Below, piece after piece: positions 46,213 to 59,256 of a stretch of DNA of 64,000 bases; position 1 is the stretch's first letter; each line of letters starts with the position of its first letter. Source of the DNA: Calendula officinalis (taxonomy: Eukaryota > Streptophyta > Magnoliopsida > Asterales > Asteraceae); assembly GCA_963853835.1 (NCBI GenBank), contig OY970824.1:69884372-69948371 (forward strand). Reading direction: 5' to 3'. Under the pieces are notes generated by a model. That model was not told the origin of the DNA and ran no database searches. It was given only the letters and a program-made list of their open reading frames with translations. Made by a program: the position numbers and the translations under genes.

Positions 46213-49200
46213 TCAGCTGTTTGCATCATTAATACGAGGAATCATTGATTCATCTTGCTTTAATTCATTCTCCTGTACTTGTTCATTCTCTTGAAAAAAC
46301 ATTGACTTTTGTTGACCAAACCCATCAAGAAACATTGAGTGGTCATCTTCAATATTTATTGATCTTTTTTGTTGAGCAAATAACATCTCATCCTCTTTCA
46401 ACTTCATTTCCATGTCAACATTTTCAGCTCCCATTTCAAGATTTTGTTCTTCAAAGCTGCTATTTTCGTCATCAGAAAAAGCAGAATTTTGCTCATTCTC
46501 ATGAGTATTTGGTCCATTATTTTCAACTGCTATCATACTTGTGTCAACCATATAATATTGTTGTTGCAAAGGTGTTAAAATTTGTCCTTTATTTAAACCC
46601 TCTCTGTAACGCTCCATTTCACTTCTGTATCTTTCCTTATCTTTAACCGCTTTTTCCTGGTAAATCTGATACAAGAATCAATACATCACATAAACAAAAT
46701 AAAAAAGTATTTATTTTTAGACAAAAACATTCCAGCCCGTTTTGACCCATAACCCGACCCGCCCATTTTCCAATTGTACTCACCGCCTTTTGAGACTCAT
46801 TTAACTTATTCCACTCTTCACCAATCATCCTGCTAATTGCTCGATCTTTTCCCGTATGAAGTAATTTAAGTCTTGCATGTTGTTCAGCAAAAAAGAAATT
46901 ATAACCGCTTCGGTTAGGTTTTGGGTGAGCTGGATCCCTTTTTTTCATTTCAGATTTCTTCCTTCTTCTACGCCTTTGCCTAACCATGGTTGGACCTTGA
47001 CCACCCCCATGGTTAGGTATTTCATGTGATGATGTTTGGTAAAGAACTCCTTGTAGTTGTTCTTCACCAATTTTTACCGTACAAAAATAACCACTTTCGA
47101 ATTTTCCATCAATTATTCCGGTTACTGGAAAACCCATTGTTGATTCTAGAGAACCTGTATTAATAAGTTTTGAGTTTTATTAAAATATCAAAGGGTAAAG
47201 TTGAATTACCTAATTACCCTTTTATAACCTCATACTAGAGACCACTAGAGTCCAGATGTATGTCTTTTTTTTTCACAAACAAGTCCATTTTGGTCATTAA
47301 ACAAAATTTGTCAAACACTCAAACAACTGATTTATACCCCTGTTTTATAACAACCGATTATCTGATTCTAATTATACAATATCACATAAATGTTTCCAAA
47401 CACCCACTTAACCCCATTTTTTGTTATAAAATTAATAAAACATATAAAAACAATAACAACCTTTTGGAAATGATTCTTGTTCTGAAATCATTCTCTGTCT
47501 CTTAACTGATGTAAGTTGAATTTCAGGTAATGGCAAAACGCCTTTATTCATTCCAGATGTTGAAGTTAATGTAGTAGTTGTACTTTGCCAAGTATCTGAA
47601 AAAACAAAATAAATAATAATTAATAAATCGAATTTTGATTATAAATAAATAAATGAGTAATGGTGTAATTAAACAAACCAGTAGGAACAGGAGTCCATGC
47701 TTTTGCTTTAAAATAATAAACTTGTTCAAAGTGATGAACAAGTGACATGTAATATTTTCTTAAGATAAAAGATGCATTTGTAGCAGAAGCTGGAAAGCAG
47801 AAACAGTTTGTTACTTCTCTCCATTTTTTATCTTCAAGAACCTGAATTTTAAGTTGACCAGGAAATCAAAACGGTTGACCATAAGTTATTTTACATGAAA
47901 ATTAGCAATTGTGAAACTAATTATTTGACCCTAGAATAATCAAATTATGAAAATGATGGAGTCGCAATAATCAGATAATAAATTCCAAAATACAAATTAA
48001 ATACCCCGAATAAAAATTCATAAAAAATAATAACAAAAAATATCAAAAATACCCTTTTAATGCCACCACGAGACGTGACTTCCATAAAAAGGCGATGCAA
48101 ATCTAAATCCCTTCCACCAACAATAGGAATCCTACAACACAAACAATGCATAAAAAATAAATCAATATAATTTTTTAGGACTTTAAACATCATAAAATTA
48201 CGCAAGGTTAGTTTTACAAAATGATTAACCATTAGAGAAGGGTAAAATGGTAAAAACTGACTTGAATTTAGTCCCCATAGCAGCATGAAATTTCCCAAGA
48301 ATATCCATAAAAAGTTTAGGACTGGCAATAACATCTTCATATTGAGCAATTGGGGGTGGATATAAATAATATTGCATTGTTTTTTCTGTTACTGGAACCG
48401 AGTTTTTATGATCTGTAGAAGAAGATGCTGCCATGTCCGCCTTCCCACCACCACTCCCGCCACCTGAGCCACCCTGCACAACCGTCTAACTAACTTAACA
48501 TTAACTTTTTCCTTACTAAATTTACATAAATAAACAAAAAACATAAACAAATGGGACCCACAATCCCATTTTAGTTTCTTTTCATACCATATATTATGGG
48601 AAGTGATACGTACACCACAAAAAGTACTTTCTTAACCACAATGTACGAGTTTTTAAGCAGACTGTACAATTATACTAAAACATAAGTTGTGGTGTGTGAA
48701 TAAGTTTTTGTGATGTAGACATCACCGCCCATATATTATGGCACCTTATGCATAAAAAATGTTAAGTTGCTAAACACGTAACATTTTAACTTGCAAAATA
48801 ACTGAAAATGGAAATAAAGCTCAAATTACATACAAAACTGAAATTAATTCATACCAACTACAATATATTTTTTCTGACATTTGAAATGTATTAATTTTTT
48901 CGGTTTAAGAGATTATATGAGAATGGGAATTAATTTTTATGCCACATTTTTTTGATGTTTTTACCACAATATACATATTTTAAAATTTAAATTGTTATAA
49001 ATAAAAATTAGGATTATTTTCACAAAATTTCAAAAGAAAAATACAAGAGATAGATTGCAGTATTGGGTATGAACAAGGTTTAAACTCCAATTTATTATCT
49101 AAAACTGATAACGACAAAAATTATTGAACAAATAGGGATTTAGGATTGCATTTTTGTTACAGAAAAACACATGGAAATACAAAATCTTATAAAACTGAAA

Positions 49201-49457
49201 TTTAGAAAACGAAAACGAAAGGGCAAAAATACGGTCGAAGAGAGATCTGTAGTTTAGGGCTAACTAAAGTCAAGCATTAATGGTATTATAATCATTGATT
49301 TAGAATAAAAACAAACTACACATTTGCTTAAGAACAGTAAAATGGGGTTATGTGGGTCATCCTAACAAAATCGAAAACCATAATCTTAGATTAAACTAAT
49401 GAAATAAAATACAGGATGAAAAAAATGCGAATAAAAACTTACCAAAGACAGTGACAT
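46213..49457 (-). CDS. ARID and HMG-box DNA-binding protein (HMGB9/HMGB15 type)
   Basis: Seven exons on the minus strand: 49457-49443, 48473-48262, 48131-48053, 47841-47679, 47595-47461, 47154-46784 and 46665-46213. All introns are GT-AG and phases agree, giving a 475-residue protein. The five-residue first exon (MSLSL) joins a Gly/Ser-rich stretch in frame. Residues about 53-150 form an ARID domain (DILGKFHAAMGTKF, IPIVGGRDLDLHRLFMEV, KKWREVTNCFCFP). Residues about 278-350 form an HMG box (HPKPNRSGYNFFFAEQHARL to RYRSEMERYRE), preceded by a basic RQRRRRRKK segment. The tail is acidic and Gln/Asn-rich. Plants use this pairing in nuclear proteins that bind AT-rich DNA. The Arabidopsis family is HMGB9, 10, 11 and 15; I cannot pick the orthologue. 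The second ATG (48434) is an alternative start. Confidence 0.92.
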
Positions 49458-49680
49458 GGCGGAATTTGCAGAAATTATATATGATATGATATATAAAAAC
49501 TTATCGAGTGAGGGTTTGTTTGGTGAAATTTATATCATAAATGGCGTAAACTATATCTATAACCTAATGATTATGATGTAGAAATGTATTATTGTTTGAA
49601 TATGAGCTTTGAATGATGAGGTTGAATGATTATTAATGGGTTGAATTTACCGCGTTGCCCTTTGATTCACTGGTTTTGAA

Positions 49681-50482
49681 TAGGGGTGAGCATAACAGGG
49701 TACCCGCCGGTTCCGACCGGAACCGGAACCGGAATTGGAACCGCAGGTTCCTGGAATATAGGAACCGGATTTGGAACCTGAAAGACAGGTTCCTAAATTT
49801 TCGGAACCGGAACCAGATCCACCGGTTCCAGGGCAGGTTCCGGTTACCCTGTCTCTAAATTCATAAACATTTAACTATTACTAACTAAATAAACAAGACA
49901 ATAAATTACACAAACTAACGATTACAAATATCATTTAGCGAGTTTAAATATGGTTTAAGGATTACTAACTAAATATTACAAATATCACATACGAGAGAGG
50001 CGGAGGTCGGAGAATGGCGGCGGTTGTGCAGCTATGGTCGAGAGAGGTGGAGAGGTAAGTACGAAAGCAGAAGTGGCGACTGGCGAGATAAAATGAAACC
50101 CTAAGTGGCTAATTCTAATTTCTAACTCATGTAATTGGTAAATAGGGATAATTTTAGAGCCCCAATTTCTGGCCCAATAAGTGATAAAACAGCCCATATA
50201 ATTTGGACTGTTAAAAATACAGCTATTGTCTGATTTATATGGGTAAAATCATTTATTTTAATGTATTTTATATTATATATTATATATTTAATAAATATAT
50301 ACAGGGTATCCGCCGGTTCCAGGTTCTTTAATTTTGAGAACCGGAACCGGAACCTCTTAGGCTGGTTCCCTGATTTTAGGAACCAGAACCGGAACCTCCT
50401 AGCAGGTTCCGGATCCGGAACCTCCGGTTCCCAAGCGGGTCCGGTTCCGATTCCGGTTACCCTCTTTTTCTGCTCACCCCTA
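49681..50482. mobile_element. hAT-type element with GGTTCCGG arrays
   Basis: Inverted ends TAGGGGTGAGCA and TGCTCACCCCTA with an exact 8-bp duplication GTTTTGAA (49673-49680 and 50483-50490). Both subterminal regions (49700-49855 and 50305-50460) are packed with GGAACCGG/CCGGTTCC units. The middle includes 49985-50200, which resembles gene-derived sequence but holds no protein I recognise. Confidence 0.85.
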
Positions 50483-50490
50483 GTTTTGAA

Positions 50491-51443
50491 TAATCAAATT
50501 GCAAGATGTGAAGAGAAGATTTCGGCATTTTGGTAATTTTCATTAACTAAATTATCTCCTTTTATTTGTGGGTTATTATTTTTCTTGTTTTTATCACCAT
50601 TAAATGATCAAATATAATGCAAAAATAAGTGGTTATGTTATGGCCTATAATTTACCTTCCATGTAAAACTTACAAATTTCATATCACTGATTATATCTTT
50701 GAATATGAATTAAATTATTTTAAATACACAGAATCATAGACGAGTTGTGCATAGCGAAAACTCCTTCCTCTTAAGCACCTTAATTACCATTCCATAATAA
50801 CACCCCTTAAATAAATTGTGTTTTACAAAATGAACATATAGAGAAAATTGAGTATTTATGTAAATGACTTAACACGTAACCAATGGTAAGGGTATTGTAA
50901 ATAATTTCTTAGAGGTTACAAATTCTTTCATTTCCCTATATAAGCATTTGTTAGATGTTCAAGGAAAGATAAAAAAATGATCATACAACAACTATATTAC
51001 ATACATCACGAGATATACTTACCCACCTCGGAAAACCCTTTAAACAAAATGAAATATGGATTGTGAATAAGGTGTGCACTATCAGTCTATAACAAAACAA
51101 AGCAATAAATTCCATAGGAAAAGTGAATTAGTTCATAACCTATAACATAACCAAAATTATATGGTTTTTGCCAAGTTTTACTTGCAGTTTATTTATCAAT
51201 AAGGCTATTGGGTATGGATCCATACCACCACACTATTTTCAGGGTCATCATATGATACCTCAACAACTATACCACATCATACTCATCACACCTCCACGCT
51301 ATTTTAATTTTCATGTCATCATTTCTTTTCATTAATTTTTTTTAATAAAAAGATAGTATCTCAATAAACTAAAGATTATATTACTAGAAATGTGTAAACG
51401 ACGACTAAAAATAATACTACATTAAACCGCTAGTATCCGCGTG
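50491..51443. other. Intergenic, no gene seen
   Basis: AT-rich. It contains a possible decayed end near 51190-51330 (GGCTATTGGGTATGGATCC ... TCACACCTCCACG) that I could not pair. No coding. Confidence 0.4.
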
Positions 51444-51451
51444 GTATCAAT

Positions 51452-52153
51452 TAGGGGTGTTCAAAACCGGGTACACGGAAATCCGGGTACCCTAAAACCG
51501 GGTACCCGAAAATTCGGGTAGTAGATTTAGGTACCCGTATCAGTACCCGAATTTCCGGGTACCCGGTTTTCGGGTACCCGGATTTTCGGATACCCGGTTT
51601 TCGGGTACCCGGAAATATAATTTCTTTGTCACAAAAATTACATAAATGGAAGTCGTCATTGTTTATATATTTAATTTCTTTAAATCTTATTAATAAATTT
51701 GTTATTAAAAATTTACGTTATGATTTTCTTTAAAGAAAAATCGTTATTAGTAATGAATCTGACCAAATCTTTAAAGACATCCAATGATTCAAAACCATGA
51801 TTCAACGACGGATGTGAGAATTATATGGTTTGTACGTGAGAATTGAGATAGGGTTTTAAATTTTAGACATTTGTCAAAATGATCCAAGCATATGTCCATA
51901 TCTAATGATAATTAATGTCTAATAATAATATAAAAAAATATATAAAAATAAGTTGGAAAAATAAAATTCGGGTACCGGGTACCCAATTACCCGGTTTTTT
52001 AGAAAAACACTACCCGTATTTGATACCCGCAAACCGGTTACCCGGAATCCGGGTATCCGGATTTTTGGGTACCCGGATTTTCGGGTATCCGGGTTTCGGA
52101 TATCGGATATTTTTTCGGTTACCCATTTTTTCGGTTATTTTTGAACACCCCTA
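51452..52153. mobile_element. hAT-type element with CGGGTACCCG arrays
   Basis: Inverted ends TAGGGGTGTTCAAAA and TTTTTGAACACCCCTA with an exact 8-bp duplication GTATCAAT (51444-51451 and 52154-52161). Subterminal arrays of GGGTACCCGG fill 51465-51615 and 51965-52110. Related in design to the element at 49681, but with a different motif. Confidence 0.88.
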
Positions 52154-52289
52154 GTATCAATAGCATTTGTTGGAAAGACATTTGGGGTGAACTTTGGGTG
52201 TTTAGCATATTGAAATATTGCACCTATCTTACTTTTTCTTAAAGCATTTAGGCCTTCTAAGTTTAGAAGGTCTTAATCTTAAACTTAAT

Positions 52290-52430
52290 CTTCAATTTCT
52301 ACTTTGGGAAACATCTTAAACACCACAAAATAAAAAATTATTGCTTAAGGGATTCGAACCCAAGACCTTTTGCGAGTACGGACTGTGTGTTATCCAATTG
52401 ATCTACTTGATACTTTGCTTTATCACGGCA
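52290..52430 (-). repeat. tRNA-derived SINE-like unit
   Basis: Minus strand: A-box-like TAGATCAATTGGATAAC and a consensus B box GGGTTCGAATCCC. A 75-base segment folds only partly like tRNA, so it is a SINE head rather than a tRNA gene. Confidence 0.5.
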
Positions 52431-52452
52431 ACTAATATATATAACATTTAAC

Positions 52453-52590
52453 TTCAACATAGCTAAAACGAGCCGTATTTAAAAAAACACCAATTTCGGA
52501 TTTAAGGAAACTTATGAGATATTCAACATAGCTAAAACGGTCCATATTTAAAAAAGCGCCAATTTCAGATTTAAGGAAACTTATGAGATA
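52453..52590 (+). repeat. Tandem duplication, 2 x 69 bp
   Basis: Units 52453-52521 and 52522-52590, both TTCAACATAGCTAAAACG... to ...TTATGAGATA, with a handful of mismatches. Confidence 0.9.
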
Positions 52591-52619
52591 TCTTTATTAA
52601 TCTTTACAAAATTAAAATT

Positions 52620-52751
52620 AACATCACCCACCATCAGCATGACCACAACCAGCAGCCACTATCAATACCGTGGTCACCACCCACTACTTGATCGCCGTCA
52701 AATATTTTAGTCACAGGGTACCCGCCGCCGCATTGCGCGGGTAACATGCTA
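52620..52751 (+). mobile_element. Helitron 3' end
   Basis: Hairpin CCGCCGCATTGCGCGGGT followed by CTAG then T at 52752, with CACCACCC-rich sequence before it. Matches the 3' end of the Helitron at 43326. The 5' end was not found. Confidence 0.5.
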
Positions 52752-52782
52752 GTACAATTTAAGGGGTGAAGTTGTATTTGGA

Positions 52783-52784
<2 letters not shown>

Positions 52785-52872
<88 letters not shown>
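52785..52872. repeat. (TA)44 microsatellite
   Basis: Uninterrupted TA run directly abutting the GGGTGCGATTCAGCGC end of element alpha. Other runs of the same motif are at 54721-54734, 56073-56113, 59205-59252 and 61103-61162. Confidence 0.98.
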
Positions 52873-52876
<4 letters not shown>

Positions 52877-54720
52877 GCGATTCAGCGCAGAACCATTTTT
52901 AGCGACAGAACCACAGAACCCTCATCCAGCCAATCAAATCGCAGCATTTAATAATTAACATATTTTTATTAATATTAAACGAAAAGGGTATTTATGTCAA
53001 ATGGCACAAATCGGTTATTTATGGAGATACAATAATTTTGTGTTGGATTCCTTAAAACATGGGAAGTCAGTTTTTTTTATCAATATCACGATATTAATTA
53101 TGAGTTTTTAATAACATTCGTGTATTTACATTGGATGTTTGCGGCCTGTAATCAGACGTATTCAACATACAGTGATTGATCTATGGAACATAAGATGTTT
53201 TTGGTATTAGGCAATGAGTATTGTACGAAATGTGTTACGTAAAATAATCATTATATGATGCTGACCCAAATACATACAATGTTTACACTTTCAATACATA
53301 CAATGTTTATACGAAAACACTTTAATATCAAATTTAATAATGACAAAAACATCAAATGTATAACACGATATTGATTAAGCATTTTTAAGATTCAACACGA
53401 TATTGCTGCACGAATAACATTAGCTTCATCTCGGTTAGATGATTCACCAATCTTGCGTTCCCTTTCCGTTTATGATCAAGTCGATCTTTTTCTTCATCAT
53501 CTAAATTTGAACAAATAACATACATTAGATTAAATACATACAATAATAAATCAAACCAACATACCGACTATGACAACCGGTTTAGGCCTCCGAATTCCGT
53601 TGTAATTAACTGAAAACAAAACATAACACAAATGTTTTCAGGAAAAAGCATCAACATCAAATGTGTCAACATCCAATGTATTATTTTACATCCAATGTAT
53701 TAAAATGAAAAGCATCAACATCAAATGTTTTCAAATAACCCTACCATTTCAGTAAACATACCAATGTAATTAGGATGGGTCAAAGAACCCTACCAAATGT
53801 TTCGATCGGAATAGTTCTATCATCAAGTGTTTTGAAAGATATAATTACAAGTTCACTTATAAGATGGATATTACCAGCTAATTACATTTTCAATCAACAT
53901 TAAATATTATGTAAACCAAAAATGTTAAACAACAATTTGAAATCATACATATAGTTAACTGAAACAACTAAAAACAACTAAAAACTCGATTCGGGTGAAA
54001 CTATATTCCAACAAATCAACAATGCAAAACTCGATTTTATAATATTTCGGTTCAAAGAAATCAACAATGCAAAACTTCGATTCCAACAAATCAACAATTT
54101 CGATTCAATCAGCATTCTATTCCAACAGATCCACAAATCAAAAGTCGATTCCAAACTAATTTAATAACAAGTTAAAACGGTGAAAACCCTAACCGATTTA
54201 ATCAACAATGGCAAAAATTAATATGAAAGACTAATAAACTACTAACCAGACATCACTATCGAAGCTTCAATTGAACTTTATCTTCCTCAAATGACACAGA
54301 ACGTAAAAACCATAATTCGAAAAAAAAACAATCACCGATATAATAGAGTACGACTGCCGTGACTTTTAATCACCACATCTTCTGTAAAATTTGAAAATTT
54401 CGCATATCCCGTTGACAACTTTCACCGATTTTGAAAAAGGAAGATGCGCATAATCGGGATTCTTAGTTAATGAGATCGCCATTTTTGGAGCACACGTATG
54501 GAAAGGGGAATAAGTTTAAAAGTGGTGGGGATATGAATGAGATGGGAAATTCCGGTAGTGCCCCTACATTAATTAAATATCAGTATATAATAATACTTAA
54601 TAATTAATAAAAGGAATCTTCAATCTGAACCGCATATCAAAAACAGCAACGGCCAAGATTAAAAATAAGAATAGTTCTGCGGTTCTGTCGCTTAAATCGG
54701 TTCTGCGCTGAACCGGACAC
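52873..54720. mobile_element. Long-TIR element alpha inserted in (TA)n
   Basis: Ends GGGTGCGATTCAGCGCAGAA and complement GTGTCCGGTTCAGCGCAGAA, followed in both by AGCGACAGAACC. TA runs flank both sides, so the target duplication cannot be told. An 116-bp minus-strand exon (53500-53385) after an ATTTAG acceptor encodes a short tail (DDEEKDRLDHKRKG ... then stop) that I do not recognise. Superfamily unproven; Mutator-like is the best guess from the gamma copy. Confidence 0.8.
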
Positions 54721-54734
54721 TATATATATATATA

Positions 54735-56070
54735 GGCAAAGGTTCATGCGAGAAGTGATTTTTTTGCGAGAAATGCGAGAACAAATTATAACCTTTAAAT
54801 AATTAGATGTGTGGCTAAGATCATCAATGGTAGTTTTGTGGATAATCAATAATTAAAGGATTAAATTTAGTGGTGAAAAGGGTAAAACGGTCATTCGAAA
54901 ATATCAGTTGACTGATTAAATTAAACTACCCCTTTAATTCGCAGTACATCACTCAAAACACACACATTGAATGTGTGTGTTTCCGTTTCCTCTCAATTCT
55001 TCAAAAATCTAACCGTATTTCTACCATCTCCGGCAAGCCTTGTTTCTACTATCTCTGGCGAATCACACACTTCCTCTTTATACCATATCCGGCGATCGCA
55101 ATCCTTGTATCTACCATCTCCGGCGAGTCTTACTCCCTCTTTCCACCATCTCTGCTGTATTGTTCGTGGCGGATCCCATTAATCTCGACGACGGTAGAGT
55201 CTCTCTCTATCTCTCTCTCTCTCTCCCAGATACGGTATTATGGAGACCGAAACTTCGACTAGTGTCATGATACAGATCTGGACGATTCATGGATGAACTC
55301 CGACGAGCCGTCGTGCAACAGATCTGGTCGATTCATCAATGAACTACGACGAGCGATCGTGCCTGATATCTGGTCGATTCATCGATGAACTCCAACGAGC
55401 CGTCAAACAGATCTGGTCAATTCATCGATGAACTCTAACGAGCCGGTTGTATGGATGTATATTAAAGATCTTGTAACGTCGAAAGGGAATTTAAATATTT
55501 GGGCTACACTGGTATATTTTCAAGATAATGCTTCGTGTCCACAGATCTGTGTTGATTGAATTTATGGTTTTTCAGTATATTAATGGTCTAATATATTTTC
55601 TCTCATATCTTTATCATTAGTGAACATGAATTAATGATGTAAAATAGGTTTAAAGTATGGTTGGTTGTAGATCGAAATCACCTGATAATGTCAATTAGTT
55701 AATAACAGTGTACCATGGTGAACACAATGTTTTATTCATTAATTTGGGTTGTTTACTAATTATCAATTGACGAATAAAATTAAATCTGGTTGGTTGCTCA
55801 TGTGTGAACATTCGGCCATCACTAGTGAACAACCCGCCATTAGCAGACCGTTAAATTAAATATGGTTGTTCAGTGGTGAACATTCGGCCAATTAAATTAA
55901 ATATGAAAAATATATTTTTGTATTTATTTATTTGATTTAGTTGCTTTAGTTAAAAAAAAGTAAAAAAGACTTGATTACCCTTTTTACTAAAAAAATTAAT
56001 TAAAATAAATGAGTGGCCAAGATTGCTTCTCGCACTTCTTGCATAAAAATCACTTCTCGCATGAACCTTC

Positions 56071-56072
<2 letters not shown>
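54735..56072. mobile_element. Long-TIR element beta inserted in (TA)n
   Basis: Ends GGCAAAGGTTCATGCGAGAA and complement GGGAAGGTTCATGCGAGAAG, then AAGTGATTTTT. It contains repeated ACCATCTCCGGCGA segments (55020-55150), a (CT)n run (55200-55229) and a tandem array (55273-55450). No gene recognised. Confidence 0.8.
55273..55450 (+). repeat. Four-copy ~45-bp tandem repeat in element beta
   Basis: Units of CAGATCTGGTCGATTCATCG followed by ATGAACTCCGACGAGCCGTC, with variable joints. Confidence 0.85.
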
Positions 56073-56119
<47 letters not shown>

Positions 56120-56432
56120 GCGATTCAGCGCAGAACCATTTTTCGCGGCAGAACTACAGAACCGACTTACAGCCAATCAGAACGCACCATTTAATAATTA
56201 ATTTGTTTTTTTTATATAAATCGTCAAGGGTAATACAGTCAATTAGCACATATCAGTTATATATGGAAATAGAATCATGCTGCGCTGGAATCCTTAAAAC
56301 ATGGGAGGTCGGTTTCTTAATCATTATCACGTTCATTAATTCGGAATCAAATAACCTATTATGCCGTTCGCACTCTACAGATTTCCATGAACCCTAAACA
56401 TCGACAAAACTGAGTAATCAATATAGAAAAAA

Positions 56433-57118
56433 GATGAATAACGAGAAATCAATACCAAACAACACACCAGACTACATGTACGAAGACACCAATGAGCAAC
56501 GAACTCCAGAAATTCCAACAGAATACGGTGGGGAACCTCCTGGTAAGTTTTAAAAATACGATGTTTGAATAAACGAATAAAGTAATCATTAAGTGTATAA
56601 ACGGTGTATATCTTATGACTAAGGAATAAACATACGATGTTTGTATACTATGATAAGTGTGTGTTAGGACATTAGGTGTTGAAGGAAATTATAAAGAGTT
56701 GTTTGTGGATACATTGATTGATTGTGATAGTGGTATTATGTATGAGTTGAAAAAGGTAATGAACATTTGATGTTTTTATAAGAAATCAATGATTATAGTA
56801 TTCAATGATTATCTTATTAGGGTCAATATTGTAACATACACTGCATGTATGATTAAATTAAAAAATTATTTTATGAATAATTATCAAACAACAAACAATG
56901 TTGTAACATACACTGCATGTATGATCGAATTTCAGTTGGGTGATTTATTTATTTAATTTTTTGTTTCATATCAGAAACAGATGTTGATACAAGTATTTTA
57001 GAGTTGCTGCCAACACCAGAAGGTACTAAATATTGGATACCAGATGTCGCGGAAGACGATATACCAAAAGTGGGAAGCATCCATGAAAATTTTGATAAAT
57101 GTTATGAGATGTTATGAG
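56433..57118 (+). pseudogene. FAR1/MULE transposase N-terminal fragment
   Basis: Exon 56433-56533 begins MNNEKSIPNNTPDYMYEDTN and ends at a GTAAGT donor. The second exon (about 56974-57118), after ATATCAG, reads to TGA through GTKYWIPDVAEDDIPKVGSI and HENFDKCYEML. The latter resembles the opening of FAR1-type proteins just before their DNA-binding domain. The stop leaves only about 80 residues with no transposase domain. Confidence 0.55.
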
Positions 57119-57876
57119 TTTTTTTTTTTATTTTAGACTAGTTTGGTAATTTTATGTTTTTATGTTGGATCTTTTTTTGTTTAATATCATATTTTGACTT
57201 TCTGTTCTATTTTATATGTTATAATTGACGTTTTATCCGATATTGAAAGTGTTTGTATCATGTAAAAACGATCAATTTTATAAAGTATTTGAAAAAGCTT
57301 GACTGCATGTGATGTTGGGGATCCTTGGGAAATATACCAACCAAATAAGACAGTAAACATGTGATGTTGTGGGTTTCACTAGTTATCGGATAATAAATTG
57401 TACTAATATAAGTTTAAACATATCAACTAACATTAAATTGTACCCGTTAATATCACATTAACATATCAATGAGATGTTAATGTCTTAATATATTTCAGTA
57501 TAGGAACATCAAATGTTTTATTGAATTTCAAAAACGCGCAAAACGTCTATCTTCTAACATAGTAGTAAAACAGATTTTACACATTTTCCCTGATGACGAA
57601 TAACATTATTATATGATCATCAATTGTAGCATATAACAACTAAATCTGCCAAACTATTGAAAACATACATTGTTGTAGTGATCATAAACTAACAAAACAT
57701 CTATGTTTCAAAAGATCATAAAATCACAAAAAACATCCATTGTTCCAAAAGAACATAAACTACCACGAGACATTGAAAGATAAAAAAGTAAAACAAAGCA
57801 GTTCAAAATATAAACCCCCCCAAAACTAAGCAAACACACGAAATGTCATTAACATCTAAAACCAACGTAACGTCTT

Positions 57877-58182
57877 CTATCTTGTAGACTTATCCATCAT
57901 GTTCTTCATTTCCTTCCTCAATGTGTTGGCCTCAGAAATAAGAATACGGCACAAATACTTTTGCTTCAATAGTTCCAACTGGTTTTCAAACTTTTCCTTA
58001 TCACCATCTAGACCACATGCAAACCTCCTTAAATCTTGCCCGAAATAGACCTCCATGAGACGCATAATAACTAAACCATTTATACCATGTTTGTATCGGA
58101 CAGATTGCCAAGGAAATTCAGAAACTTGCAGTTGGGCCATGTTTTCTATAACGTTTCCTATCTGACATACGATGCTTAACAT
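57877..58182 (-). pseudogene. Ulp1-like SUMO protease C-terminal fragment
   Basis: A 101-codon frame with FPWQSVRYKHGINGLVIMRL and MEVYFGQ, then a CGL.....EKFENQLELLKQKYLCRILIS tail. It is laid out like the end of the C48 peptidase domain in KI-type MULE proteins. The catalytic Asp-Cys-Gly triplet position reads Ile-Asn-Gly, so the nucleophile is missing. The upstream part of the domain is absent. It starts at a non-canonical first codon region; the frame is open upstream only briefly. Confidence 0.55.
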
Positions 58183-59201
58183 GTATCTTCCAAATAGACT
58201 TTTCTGTTTAACTGATCTCTGCTTTTTCCTACCACTTCTTCTGATTCCTGCAATTTCAAATATAATACAATGTCATAATTCAAAACTGAAAACATACAAT
58301 GTCATATATCCTTTAAAACTTAAAACATACAATGACAATTACCCAACATCATAAATTCACAACTACATATTGTACAACGATCAACAATGAACAATCGAAT
58401 ACAGGAACACTAATAATCAACAATCAAATACAGGAACCCTAATAATCAGGAATGGATAACATACAATGTCAATAACCCGTACTCCCAATAATCAACAATC
58501 GAATAGAGGAACCCTAATAATCAACAATCGAACCCATACACCCAATAATCAACAATCGAATATTGACAACTACATATAGTACAACGATACTAACCATACA
58601 TGAATTTCGAAGCTTCAATTTAACCAGTCATGAATTTCGAATCACGACTTTAATACTCAACAATGAAACCCGTAACCCCAATAATCAACAATCGAATACT
58701 AAAAACAACATATAGTACAACGATACTAACCAGACATGAATCTCGAAGCTTCAATTTAGCTTTATGATCCTCGACTGACACTCACGATAAAACCCTAATT
58801 CGATTGTGAACGCCCTTCGAAATGATGATAATGCGGTGATTTCACCTTTTATTCAACAAATCTTCTACAAAATATAAAAGATTTCACTAATATCGTTGAC
58901 AAATTTCAACAATTTTGAAAAGGAATTAGCGAAAAAACAGTAGTCGGTAGTTATCTTGATCGCCGGATTTCAAGCACACGATGGGGAATGTCAATAAGTT
59001 TAAAGATGGTTGGGATATGAATCAAAAGTAAACTTCCGGTATTACCCCTAAAGCCATATAATATCGGTATCTAAAAAAAAGTTTTATTAAATATAAGGAA
59101 TCTTCAAATTTAACCGTAGATCAAAAACACCAACGGCCAAGATTAAAAAAAGGAATAGTTCTGTGGTTCTGTCGCTTAATTGGGTTCTGCGCTGAATCGG
59201 A

Positions 59202-59252
<51 letters not shown>

Positions 59253-59256
<4 letters not shown>

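Larger units (their letters stand above)
56114..59204. mobile_element. Long-TIR element gamma, MULE relic with two gene fragments
   Basis: Same terminal family as alpha (GGGTGCGATTCAGCGCAGAA; complement GTGTCCGATTCAGCGCAGAA). It carries a FAR1/transposase-like 5' fragment on plus (56433-57118) and an Ulp1-like 3' fragment on minus (57877-58182), tail to tail like the two genes in the MULE at 33378. This supports placing the alpha/gamma family with the Mutator superfamily. Confidence 0.8.

Noticed and set aside
52340..52420. tRNA gene on the minus strand
   Set aside because: A perfect B box and fair A box, but no complete acceptor, D and anticodon stems. More likely a SINE head.
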